In this document: positions 48,575 to 64,000 of the stretch, in pieces
Layout of the letters: each line of letters opens with the position of its first letter
Numbering within the stretch: the stretch's first letter is position 1
Assembly (NCBI GenBank): GCA_002964805.2
Contig: PUDQ02000003.1
Coordinates: 1,550,001 to 1,614,000, forward strand
Length of the DNA: 64,000 nucleotides
Direction: 5' to 3'
Source: Trametes villosa
Lineage: Eukaryota; Basidiomycota; Agaricomycetes; Polyporales; Polyporaceae
Position numbers and translations under genes: made by a program
Notes under the pieces: generated by a model
What the model saw: only the letters and a program-made list of their open reading frames with translations
The model's database searches: none
Told to the model about the DNA's origin: nothing

Positions 48575-49906
48575 CGCCTCGGCAGCGGTATTCAGTCACC
48601 GTAGTTCGCCTCTGTCAGGAACACAGATGCTCATGTTTTGTGCAATCCGACCATGCGCCACTAATGAATAAGTCTTGTAGCGACGACAAGTGGCAATGCT
48701 CGCTACCTCAAGGCTCAAAGTTACTTGCTTGAATGGGCATGCTCATGGTGGTACGGAAAGAGAACGAGAGGGCGTGGTAACAATTTGTCGGGAACGAGAG
48801 CCACCACACCCATGACGCACGAGGATAGCAACAAGGACAGAATGGCATAGTAAGGTTCAATCCTGCGTAAAACAGGCCGTAGATGTACAGGTCGTAGATG
48901 TGGATGGGTGTAATCTAGCAGGCCTGGATGGTGAGATCATGGGCAAGGCTGGTATCTATGGGCCGAGACAAACATCGGCGCCAATTGATACAAGGCACAG
49001 CTCAGAAGGCGATAGTGAAGTAAGACTTGAGGCATGAACAGGGCTCCGAGCGTGCAAGAATTCGTTGCGAGTCAATCCCCAGGGTGTTCTCCGGAGGCGG
49101 GGACTCAGACATAGGGACAGTACTAGTAGGCACGCCCGTGATGCGCAGTCCACGCAACCGTGCTGCCCTCTCCAGTCGCGATGGTGTTGAGCGCGAGAAT
49201 CAGAGACATTAGCCGCGTTGCCGTAGCCGCTGTAGGACGACCACGTGTGAGCTGCAGTTGACAAAGACGAGTACGACTCTACGAGTAGTCGCTCCAGGTC
49301 CCGTTCATAGTACGCTTGCCTCCGAGTAAGCCGGCGGTTGCTTGCCTTGTCTGCCGACGGACTCGCGCTGGGAGGGTCCTCTTGGGCTGGCAGTGTCTAC
49401 AGAGGCCAGGTACATCGTTTGGCATGCGTGTTCAGACACATTGGTCCTGCTCGTGTGTTCCTCGATCTATGAATGTAGTGAGGACACCCGAGGCAACGCT
49501 GACAACTATGCCAGCGTGTGCAACGTTCTTTGCTGCCTAGACAGCCGGCGCACCGTGACCTATTGCTAGATTCACTAAAACCTGAGAGAGAACCTGATCA
49601 TCGCCATGTTGGAGCTGCCGATATAGAACGAAGCAATTTCTCTCACCAAGTACTACGGGCGTGAAGCTTGAGCCCGGCCTGTATGCTCCACATACATCAA
49701 CATCAACAACATTATTAAGGCGCTTTAAGCTACCACTACGAGCAGATCTAACCGCGTCGGCACAAGCGCCATTATACTCTGTGGGGAAGACGTTCAACGG
49801 AGAGTAATGGAGAGGGCAGGAGGGAAACGTGCGCGGCGGCGTTGCATTGCAATGGAGAGAAGAGATGCACGCGACTTTTTCCATGAGTGTAAAAAACGAC
49901 GGGGAG
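48575..49906. other. Gene-free tract right of copy B
   Basis: About 1.3 kb with only short random frames. No RNA gene or family repeat was recognised before the hairpin at 49907. Confidence 0.6.
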
Positions 49907-49968
49907 CTGGTCTCGTACCCAGACGTGGGGTGTTACACCCGCCACCCCACGTCTGGGTACGAGACCAG
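49907..49968. repeat. Perfect 26-bp inverted repeat with 10-base loop
   Basis: Arms 49907-49932 and 49943-49968 are exact reverse complements (CTGGTCTCGTACCCAGACGT and on). The loop is TTACACCCGC. The pairing stops sharply at both ends. It could form a cruciform or a stable RNA hairpin. Confidence 0.95.
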
Positions 49969-50254
49969 CGGGGAGCCCTATAACAATGCGACGTACGAAG
50001 AAGACCCACTACCAGAGATAGCGGGGATTTTTCGCGAGTGCCGCGCCCGTGTTATGAGCCGACTGTACCTGAAAAGTTATCCATGCCTTACCACTGAACC
50101 CAACTTGTGTTCGTACGTAGTACTAGCTTCGTCCCTATAATACCCTGGGCGCCCCCTAGGCGTGGGTGAGAGTCACTGCGTAGGCTTCACGCCGAAGCGT
50201 CTTCGCGCGCTTGGGCGCCCGTGTCCTGCAATTCAGCGCAATGGATCTCCGGGG
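49969..50254. other. Spacer between hairpin and TIR element
   Basis: 286 bp without a gene. It contains GGGCGCCCCCTAGGCG-type GC-rich palindromic patches near 50149 and 50210. Confidence 0.5.
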
Positions 50255-50388
50255 CCTATGACGGCCCATTTGTACATTTAATAGAAAAACAGAGCGACTG
50301 GCTTATCGCCACGCACCGCCACATTAAACAACGCAACTAAGCATTTTCTAACGCAGCGCGCGCACCCGATTCCGCACAGCGCACACAA
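50255..50388 (+). repeat. Left terminal inverted repeat
   Basis: Pairs with 51139-51269. The outer 29 bp are nearly identical; the inner part shares blocks such as GCCACATTA and CAGCGCACAC. Confidence 0.75.
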
Positions 50389-50439
50389 CTCATGGCTGGA
50401 GGGTTATCCGGAGGTTAAGTTTGCCTGTTATGGTAGTTC

Positions 50440-50519
50440 AAAAAACGGGCCCCGACGGATTCGAACCCGGGCGTTCATGGCAAAACTAGTGGTGCCTCTA
50501 CCAACTCAGCCAACAGACC
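50440..50519 (-). ncRNA. tRNA-like Pol III unit inside the TIR element
   Basis: On the minus strand TGGCTGAGTTGG (50512-50501) is a perfect A-box, GGTTCGAATCC (50467-50457) a perfect B-box, and six T (50445-50440) follow. The D arm is one or two changes from canonical, but acceptor and T stems do not pair by eye. A diverged tRNA or a SINE-type promoter is more likely than a working tRNA. Confidence 0.45.
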
Positions 50520-51138
50520 TTTAATAGGTTACTTTTGCTGTAGGAATATGTAGTGTTGTTTAAAAGCCCCGTATGCATCCTTCGAAGTTGAAGGCCATGG
50601 TCGTTTACTTATGAAAGTAATCAGTTCATCAGTCTTACATACACTTCTCAAACTGTCTTCAATAAGGCCCGGGCCCGTATTAGGCTTCCTCCGGGAGGTT
50701 ATGAAGTAACCCCCGAGGGCTTGATACTTACTAGCAGGTACTATTTAGTAACACTAACACCGTCAGTAGGCGCCCGTTCGTCTAACGGTCCACTTAAGAT
50801 CTGAGTGATGATTTGTTTAGTCTAAACTTCTATTCCTCGCTCAGAAACCAAGGAGTTTAATAGAAGTAACAGACCTGTGGTAGAGATGTGCTTAATCTAG
50901 AAGTAGACTACTCAGAGTTCGCAGACGTCTCGCCCCGGCGGATTAAGTACTCGAAAAGTACATAGTGCCGTGTAAAAGGTCACGAAGGAAGACTCTATGG
51001 CCGAACCGTAAAGACGGCCTCACTTCTTATCTACTACCCTCAAGTTCGATCCCTCGCCATCCCAACCTTTTTTATACCTTCCATATCCGGATATTTGAGC
51101 CTCCAGATCATCCCGTCTCATGCGCGCCGTGCGCGCGC

Positions 51139-51269
51139 TGGTGTGCGCTGCGTGGGATTTATGCGCGCGGCGGTAAGAAAACGTTAGTTTCGTGCTGTAA
51201 TGTGGCTGTGCGCGCCGATAAACCGACATTGCGCAACATTTATTAAATGTACAAATGGACCGTCATAGG
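51139..51269 (-). repeat. Right terminal inverted repeat
   Basis: Reverse complement of the left end at 50255-50388, ending CCGTCATAGG on the plus strand. Confidence 0.75.
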
Positions 51270-51687
51270 GGCCGGTGGAGAGAGAGAGGCTAGAGCGCAT
51301 GAGCAAGTGAGGGAGCAGTGAGTGATTATTTCGAGCGCACCGTGGATCCGTTGCAAAACCCTCCGGCGCTAACCTCGCTATATATGCACTGTTCCTACAG
51401 AGCACACCTCCGCCAAGCTCCAGCGCGCACTGTAGAACCACTTACTGGATCCTCTCTGGACATCGTCTGCTATATGCCGAATACTCGCAATCCCTGTAGC
51501 TATATTCAGGACGCTTCTGATCAAGCGCGGGGAAGACACACCGCCCATCACGCGCACTCGGAGCTGTGCAGATATCTAGACGCGTGGGAGACACAACAAG
51601 ACCACTCAGCGAACACGTTGAAGACACGAACCTCTCTTCCCGACGACCACGTCCTCGACGTTTGTAGTTCCACCCACGGCCCCCGGG
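51270..51687. other. Promoter side of the ABC transporter
   Basis: 418 bp between the TIR element and the transporter ATG. A TATATATG-like patch near 51380 is the only promoter-like motif. A 127-codon frame here overlaps the gene start and is not supported. Confidence 0.45.
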
Positions 51688-57725
<6,038 letters not shown>

Positions 57726-60119
57726 AATGCAGACTACGGCACGCTCGCGTGCGTATCTCGGACTCCTACGCTACTAATCTGCATACCCTACCAGCGCTAC
57801 CCTCCATCCCGCTCATACCTAGCTAGTACTCGTTCGATTCTCTCTTCGCACATGTCTTCGCCGTTCGCACACGGCGCGCCCGGTTTTCTTCATGCACTGT
57901 GATCATTCGCTACTTTTCGCTTAGACTATTTATGGTTTTGATTCGGACACTACTTAGGACGCTCGCTCACGCAAGACGCGCAACGACAGGTCATCTACTC
58001 CCAGTCAAACGTCCGGGCATGCTGCCGAAGCTCATCGTGACGGGCACCGCATCCTGAGCGAGCCCATGAGCCTGGGTGAAGGGCCATAGCACTGTCAATA
58101 CAAAGATATTGATTGACACGCGCACTTGCCGCAGAAAGCCGCCGTGCTAGACACTCGCAAAGATAGAATGGCCAGACTTCCGCGGTTCCGCTGCTCGCCC
58201 CGAGCGATGGCACACGAATGTTTCCGGGAGCCGTCTCCGCACAGCTCCGGACTGGCTGCGTCGACGTCCCACGAAACCGAATGTCTCCGAGTGGGTAGCG
58301 AACCTGCGGAGCGTCCGATACGCTCGCATTGTCCGGCTGGGAGCGTGGTAAGCCCGCGCGCGTAGAAAGCATGCACGTACCGCTTCAGGACCGAGCCTCG
58401 GGTGCTCTCGCAGGCGCAGGGAAGGTGTTTCCGACACAACCCACTCCGTCCGCAAAACGCTCCGAGCGCTGCGCGAGAGCGTTCTGTTGACGTACCCACC
58501 GCGCGCCGCTCGCGGACTCCCGCTCTGGCCATTTGCCTATCGTGTCGCGCAGTTTGCCTTCCCTCCGCGGTCTTCGAGTGCGACACTGCGTCATGACCTG
58601 GGCACCGCGCCAACTTCTCAGCAGGAGGTTCGGTAGGAAGCCGGACACTCACCTGACCCGCCTCTCCACGTATCTGCGCTTCCGCGCCCCGTCCCTGCAG
58701 AACGACTTTGCAGAAGAGAACTCGAACTCGAGAAGCCCCGAGCGCGCCTTCTCGCGAAGGCAAGCCGCCTCCGTCAATGTTCCGCGAAGCTCTTCCCCCC
58801 CGCGCGTCCGAGTCCATGACGAACTGCGTAGCCGCCCAATGTGCTTCCCACACACGTACGCGCCAATTCCGATGCGCCCGGAACCGTGATTCCACGACTG
58901 CATACAGAACCAGAAGCCTGGTGTATTTGTCACTGGGCACTGGGGACGGTCGCCCGTGAGCGCGGTGGAGAGTCTCGAGGTCTAAACTTGCTCACCCACT
59001 CACTCGGAAATCACGTCAATTAGGAGGCGCTGCTCCGCTGACTGCGTCGCAAATGCACAGGAAATCCGCACCATTTCCGTGTGCATCGCGAGGAGGAGCG
59101 GCTGTCAGGCGAGACGGCGCGCGTCGGAGTCCGCAGGGGGTGCAGAAGCCCGTGAAACTGCGTCGGGAGGGATAGGGGCGTGCGCTAGCCTTCTGTGGAC
59201 GCTGCGCGCCCCTGCTTGAGCGCACCGGCGAGCTTGGAGGACAACGGTGGATATGATGGATGTCAGCAGGTTTGTTTGTGTGCGCCGTGTTGGCAGGCAC
59301 GGCCGGCGGAGGCTTGCCTGGCCTTGCGCTCCCGAGGTCAGGTTGACAAGCTGAGCCTGCGGCAGCCCAAGAGATCGCGAGTGTGCGATCGCAGTTATTG
59401 ATGGCAGCTGGGTGTGCGTTCCCCGCGCCCGATCAGCTTCAGATCGTCCTGTTCCGGTGCTCAGGGGACCCTGGATGCGGGGCGCAGCGCCGACGCTGTT
59501 CCGTCCGGACGCGCGTCTTCCACTGGATTGGAGAAAGCTGGGGCCTCCCTGTATGTGTGTACAGCTGTAACTCGAGACTTCTGTCAACCTCTGTGGGCGA
59601 GCAGTTTTTGACCTTGAGGATTGCCTATAGAGTGGATTTGCGAGAAATGATCGACACGTTGGCTGCGTGGGTACGAGCGAAGTCCGAGAGGGGCGGAGGG
59701 ACTGACAAGCCAGTTCGCGCCCGCTGCGGGTCCGCTTTACCACCCTACGTCCCCGCACACGTAATTTGCCTCCTCGGTGCCATGCCCCGCATCTTCGCTC
59801 GCATTCCGAGCAAGGCCGCGCACCCTCTGTCCGTGCCAAGATGTGGGGAAAAGGAGGAGGAGGGGCGGAAGACCGCTGGTGGCGGCGGGGAAGAGGCTAG
59901 GCCAATTAAGGGGCGCTACCCCGCATTTCCGTGCCCGGGCGGAGGATAAGAACGAATTCAGGGGCAAAAATAAGGAAATGGCCATGATCTGACTGGATCA
60001 CGCGCCCCCAGTCGCGCGATGTATAATAGTCTCCTGCCAAGCTATAGCCGTCCCCCGACTCGAACTCTACCCGCCGCATCCCCTCTCCTCCTCCCACCAC
60101 CACCACCGCCCCGTTCGCC
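57726..60119. other. Long GC-rich intergenic tract before acetyl-CoA synthetase
   Basis: About 2.4 kb. A 281-codon minus frame (58095-58940) and a 244-codon minus frame (59105-59839) exist but overlap equally long frames on the other strand and show no domain, so they are not called. A TATA-like TATAATA at 60022-60028 lies 92 bp before the synthetase ATG. CT-rich sequence follows up to the start, a common fungal core promoter pattern. Confidence 0.55.
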
Positions 60120-62798
60120 ATGGCCAGCACCGAGCAGCCCGCCGAGGACACCCACCACAAGGTCCCTACCCATCCCATCGCGCCCCGCCTCAAGAACGGC
60201 CACAAGGTGCCCCACATCGGCCCTCACATCCACGCATACAGGTACCGAGCGCTGCTTCCCGCCGCCCCGTGCGCGCTGACCGTCGCCCAGGTCCCTCCAT
60301 TCCCAGACCGTCGGTCACGAGAGCGATGCCTGGTGGGCGAAGGTGCGTCTCTATTTCTCCGTGCAGCAGCCCGTGCTCACGCGCCGATCCTCTCCAGATT
60401 GCGAAGCAGACCCTCCACTGGGATCGTCCCTTCCACACCGTCCGCGCCGGGAACTTCGAGACCGGCGACATTGTCTGGTTCCCGGAGGGCGGCCTGAACG
60501 CGTCCTACAACTGCGTCGACCGCTGGGCGTTTAAGCACCCGGACAAGGTAAATACCCGTCCCCATCGCGTTTCAACGTCCCCCCACCGTCCCGCACATCT
60601 CCTGGGGGCGAGCGCGGAATGCATTTTCCGCTCTCGCTCCCAGTTCCCGCGATTGGACGCGAGTATGGATGGCACGACATGGCGAATTCCACGGACAGAT
60701 GAATGACTGTAACGCGCACGCGCTGCGTAGCACGATCACGTGACTTATACAGTGTCCGCGACTCAGCTATCTGCAATCCCATCATCCGCGACCGGAATTG
60801 CGCTGACCGTCTTATCTCGCACAGACCGCCATTATCTACGAAGCAGACGAGCCGAACGAGGGCAGCTACATCTCGTATGCGGAGCTCCTCCGCGAAGTAT
60901 GCGCGGTCGCGAACGTGCTCAAGTCCTTCGGCGTGAAGAAGGGCGACACCGTGTCGGTGTACCTGCCCATGACCTGGCACGCCGTTGCGGCGTTCCTCGC
61001 ATGCGCGCGTATCGGCGCGGTGCACTCGGTTATCTTCGCTGGGTTCTCCGCGGAGTCGCTCCGCGATCGCGTACAGGACTGCAAATCGCGCGTGCTCATC
61101 ACGTCCGACGAGGGTCGCCGGGGCGGCAAGACGATTGCCACGAAGGTGATCGCCGATGCTGCGATCAAGGAGTGCCCGCTTGTTGAGCACGTCCTCGTCC
61201 TCCGGAGGACCGGAAATGAGGTGCCTTGGACTGCCGGCCGCGACAAGTGGTGGCACGAGGAAGTCGTGAAGGTCCCGCGCTACTGCGCGCCCGAGATCAT
61301 GTCCGCAGAAGACCCCCTCTTTATTCTTTACGTGAGTTCAGCGATAGCTACATCAATGAGGTGCTCCCGCTCACATCCCGACAGACCTCCGGCTCCACCG
61401 GTCGCCCGAAGGGCGTCGTACACACGACCGGCGGCTACCTGCTCTGCGCCGCGCTCACCGTGAAGTACGTCTTCGACGTGCACCCCGACGACAAGTTCGC
61501 ATGCATGGCCGACATCGGCTGGATCACGGGCCACACCTACATCGTGTACGGCCCGCTCGCGAACGGCGTCACCACGACCGTGTTCGAGTCGACGCCCGTC
61601 TACCCCACGCCCTCGCGCTACTGGCAGACGGTCGACAAGCACCAGATCACGCAGTTCTACTCCGCGCCCACCGCGATCCGCCTCCTGCGGCGGCTCGGCG
61701 AGCACCACGTGCAGGAGCACGACCTCGGCTCGCTGCGCGTGCTGGGCAGCGTCGGCGAGCCGATCAACCCCGAGGCGTGGCACTGGTACAACGACCACGT
61801 CGGGCGCAAGCAGTGCGCGATCGTCGACACTTTCTGGCAGACCGAGACGGGCTCGATCGTCGTCACGCCGTTCCCGGGCGCGATCGAGACGAAGCCGGGC
61901 TCGGCGACGGTGCCGTTCTTCGGCATCGAGCCCGTCATCCTCGACCCCGTCAGCGGCGAGGAGCTCACGGGCGACGGCGTCGAGGGTGTGCTGGTGCTGA
62001 AGCAGCCGTGGCCGTCGATCGCGCGCACGGTGTACCAGGACCACAACCGGTACCTGGAGACGTACATGAAGCCGTACCCGGGCTACTTCTACACCGGCGA
62101 CGGCGCCGCGCGCGACGAGCACGGGTACATCTGGATCAAGGGCCGTGTCGATGGTATGTCTCCTCATCCCCGCCCCTCGTGCGTGAGATAGTGGCAGTCT
62201 AACGCGATGCGTGCAGACGTTATCAACGTGTCCGGCCACCGACTGTCAACGGCAGAGATCGAGTCCGCGCTGATCACGCACGCCGGCGTCGCCGAGACTG
62301 CAGGTACGCCCGCTCTACCTCCACACCCGCTAAGGCATCTGTGCTGACTATCGCGACAGTGGTGGGCACCGCGGACGAGCTTACCGGGCAGGCCGTGTAC
62401 GCGTTCGTGACGCTCAAGCCGTAAGCACACCCCTCCCTCTTTCTCTGCTCTGCACGGCATGCTAACCGCCCGCGCAGCGAGTTCACGTACGACCCGAACG
62501 ACGAGGCGGGGCTCATCAAGGAGCTCACGCTCGCGGTGCGCAAGGTGATCGGGCCCTTCGCCGCGCCGAAGAAGATCTTCATCGTCTCGGACCTGCCCAA
62601 GACGCGCTCCGGAAAGGTGCGCCCCCCTCCCCTCCTGGTGTCATGGAATGTTACTGACTTGCGCGATGTTGCCAGATCATGCGCCGCGTGCTGCGCAAGA
62701 TCGTCGCGGGCGAGGGCGACCAGCTCGGGGACCTGAGCACGCTCGCGGAGCCGTCCGTCGTCGACACCATCAAGCAGAAGGTCGCCGCGCTCTCATGA
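60120..62798 (+). CDS. ACS1: Acetyl-CoA synthetase (acetate-CoA ligase)
   Basis: Exons include 60120-60241, 60291-60342, 60398-60547, 60825-61331, 61385-62153 and 62217-62303, with further short exons to the TGA at 62798. The start is [20 protein letters not shown]. Family marks: [23 protein letters not shown]-binding loop [10 protein letters not shown] (formed across the intron at 61332-61384), [52 protein letters not shown] and [12 protein letters not shown] with the catalytic, acetylation-controlled Lys. The enzyme makes acetyl-CoA from acetate, ATP and CoA (EC 6.2.1.1) in the cytosol or nucleus and is needed for growth on acetate or ethanol. Intron 3 (60548-60824, 277 bp) is longer than the rest. 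Confidence 0.95.
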
Positions 62799-63384
62799 GG
62801 CACTACATGCGTGATGTATCCGGATCTTGGCTCGAGCCTCTGTTAATGTTTATACGGGAATGAGGAAAGAGGGAAGAGGGGAAGAGGGCGACGAGGGACA
62901 GAGGGGCGATCCGACTGTGGGCTGCGGTCGTGAGAATGCTTGTGTATATTGTACGATATTAGTTGCTACTACCGGATACCATCGACAGCATGCACGCGAA
63001 TGAATATATGGCAGAGTTCTTGGTTCATATTGTACGCGATGAGTGTCGGCGTGCTGAGGATGCGGGCGATACGGGTGTTAGCTACGTAGAGTTGCAAGCG
63101 GCGCTTCATGATCAGGTCCACAATTCGCGGAGGCAGCGCGCGATGGCCGACGGGCGCGAGGAGTGGCATCTATTACGACCTAGCTTAGGTGACGCTAGCA
63201 AACGTTCCACTCAACATGCTCGTATCCGAAGCTGAACGTTTGGATATCCGCGCTCTTCATAGCGCAAATGGGTAGGTAGGGCTCGTAGGGCCACCATCAT
63301 CGCCCGGAGTACTAGCAACTTGAACACTCTCCTGCTGCTAGCCACACCACGTTGCGTCAGATCCCTGCCCTTGCAATGCGCAGG
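62799..63384. other. Convergent intergenic, acetyl-CoA synthetase to small coiled-coil gene
   Basis: 586 bp of 3' flanks. No supported gene; a 90-codon frame (62963-63235) has no recognisable content. Confidence 0.6.
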
Positions 63385-63977
63385 TCAGGATATGCACACC
63401 TGTTGGTCCCGCAACGCCGCCAGTTGAAAGAGAACGACCCCCATTTGCGAGGTCAACAACGCGTTTTGGGACATCAGCGCTGTGATCTGCCCGACCATGT
63501 TCGTCGTCCGCGCTCGCAGGGCTTCGTTCTCAAGCTGCAAGGTATCGAGGCGCTCAGAGGCCAGACGCATGGCATTCGTGAGGCTGCTAAGAGTCGCCTG
63601 TTCGTCCTGACGGATGCGTGTCGGTGGAGAGTGCGCAGAGATGGGTTCGATAGATGGCGGACGAGCCTCAGGTACATCAGCATCGTTCTCTGGTGTTCTC
63701 TGTTCGGGTGGGTCTTCGCCTCGGGGACTGTACAGCCCCGTTCCATCCGGCGTGGTGGTGTGGAGGTCTGTCGTGACGTCGCCGTCTCTGAGGTTTAAAA
63801 AAGTGAAGTACACCTTGTAATAAAAGTGAGCACTTCATTAGGACTCTCGCGAGAGGTTAAGCGTACATCAGCAGGCTGAGGGTTCGACTCGGAGTCGCCA
63901 GGTCCACGGGTTTCCGGAGCGTCATCGAGACGGACCGCGAACGCGTAGTCAACAGACTCTAGACCCGAGTACGCCAT
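63385..63977 (-). CDS. Small coiled-coil protein, unknown function
   Basis: Exons complement(63867-63977) and complement(63385-63813), separated by a 53-bp intron, give 179 residues starting MAYSGLESVDYAFAVRLDD. The first 95 residues are Pro, Asp and Glu rich and probably disordered. From about residue 95 onward a long heptad pattern (LTNAMRLASERLDTLQLENE, then ALMSQNALLTSQMGVVLFQL) predicts a coiled coil to near the C-terminus. No signal peptide. Not recognised as a known family. The reading frame is phase 0 across the intron. Confidence 0.6.
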
Positions 63978-64000
63978 GTTGTTCTGAGTCGAAGAGTGGA

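Larger units (their letters stand above)
50255..51269. mobile_element. Non-autonomous TIR element, about 1.0 kb
   Basis: Both ends carry the same sequence in opposite orientation, starting CCTATGACGG and continuing CCATTTGTACATTTAATA; about 28 of the first 29 positions agree, and looser similarity runs to about 130 bp. The inside has no coding frame, so it would need a transposase supplied elsewhere. No clear target-site duplication was found. A tRNA-like unit lies inside. The superfamily is not assigned. Confidence 0.7.

Noticed and set aside
58095..58940. 281-codon minus-strand frame before acetyl-CoA synthetase
   Set aside because: Arg/Ser-rich, no recognisable motif, and similar-length frames overlap on the other strand, as expected in GC-rich DNA.
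59105..59839. 244-codon minus-strand frame
   Set aside because: Same reason; a plus-strand frame of 188 codons overlaps it and neither shows a family motif.

Overview
The window looks like nuclear DNA of a filamentous basidiomycete, most likely an Agaricomycete. Genes are cut by many short introns (about 50-60 bp, GT-AG with a few GC-AG), the coding DNA is GC-rich, and the families fit: expanded HET-domain proteins, an ERT1-type Zn2Cys6/PAS regulator, TPR-DUF4470 proteins, a GH1 beta-glucosidase without a signal peptide and an MRP-type ABC transporter. Species and chromosome cannot be read from the sequence.

Layout. 0.1-2.3 kb: HET1 (+). 2.6-5.9 kb: ERT1 (+), with one intron swollen to 1.33 kb by repeats. 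6.6-10.3 kb: phosphoinositide phospholipase C (+). 10.6-18.4 kb: three HET genes in tandem (-). 19-23.3 kb: a small coiled-coil protein and a GH1 beta-glucosidase (-). 24.1-25.5 kb: a GFO/IDH/MocA oxidoreductase (+). 26.7-29.3 kb: PEX3 (-) and a divergent 79-residue membrane protein (+). 30.2-35.4 kb: two more HET genes (-) of a second subtype. 36.2-38.1 kb: a DUF2461 protein (-). 38.7-41.0 kb: HET7 (+). 41.2-48.6 kb: two head-to-head TPR-DUF4470 paralogues. 48.6-51.7 kb: a gene-free tract with a perfect 26-bp hairpin and a 1.0-kb element with long terminal inverted repeats and a tRNA-like Pol III unit. 51.7-57.7 kb: ABCC transporter (+). 60.1-62.8 kb: acetyl-CoA synthetase (+). 63.4-64.0 kb: small coiled-coil gene (-).

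Working together. The main theme is a dispersed cluster of seven HET-domain genes within 41 kb. It falls into two subtypes told apart by N-terminal sequence and intron placement, interleaved with housekeeping genes. HET proteins are known from nonself recognition and regulated cell death in ascomycetes; the role here is inferred from the family only. ERT1 (gluconeogenesis regulator), PEX3 (peroxisome biogenesis) and acetyl-CoA synthetase all belong to carbon use from acetate or fatty acids, but nothing in the sequence shows that their proximity is more than chance.

Exon joins were worked out by hand from splice sites, reading frame and comparison of paralogues within the window. No alignment or database search was run.
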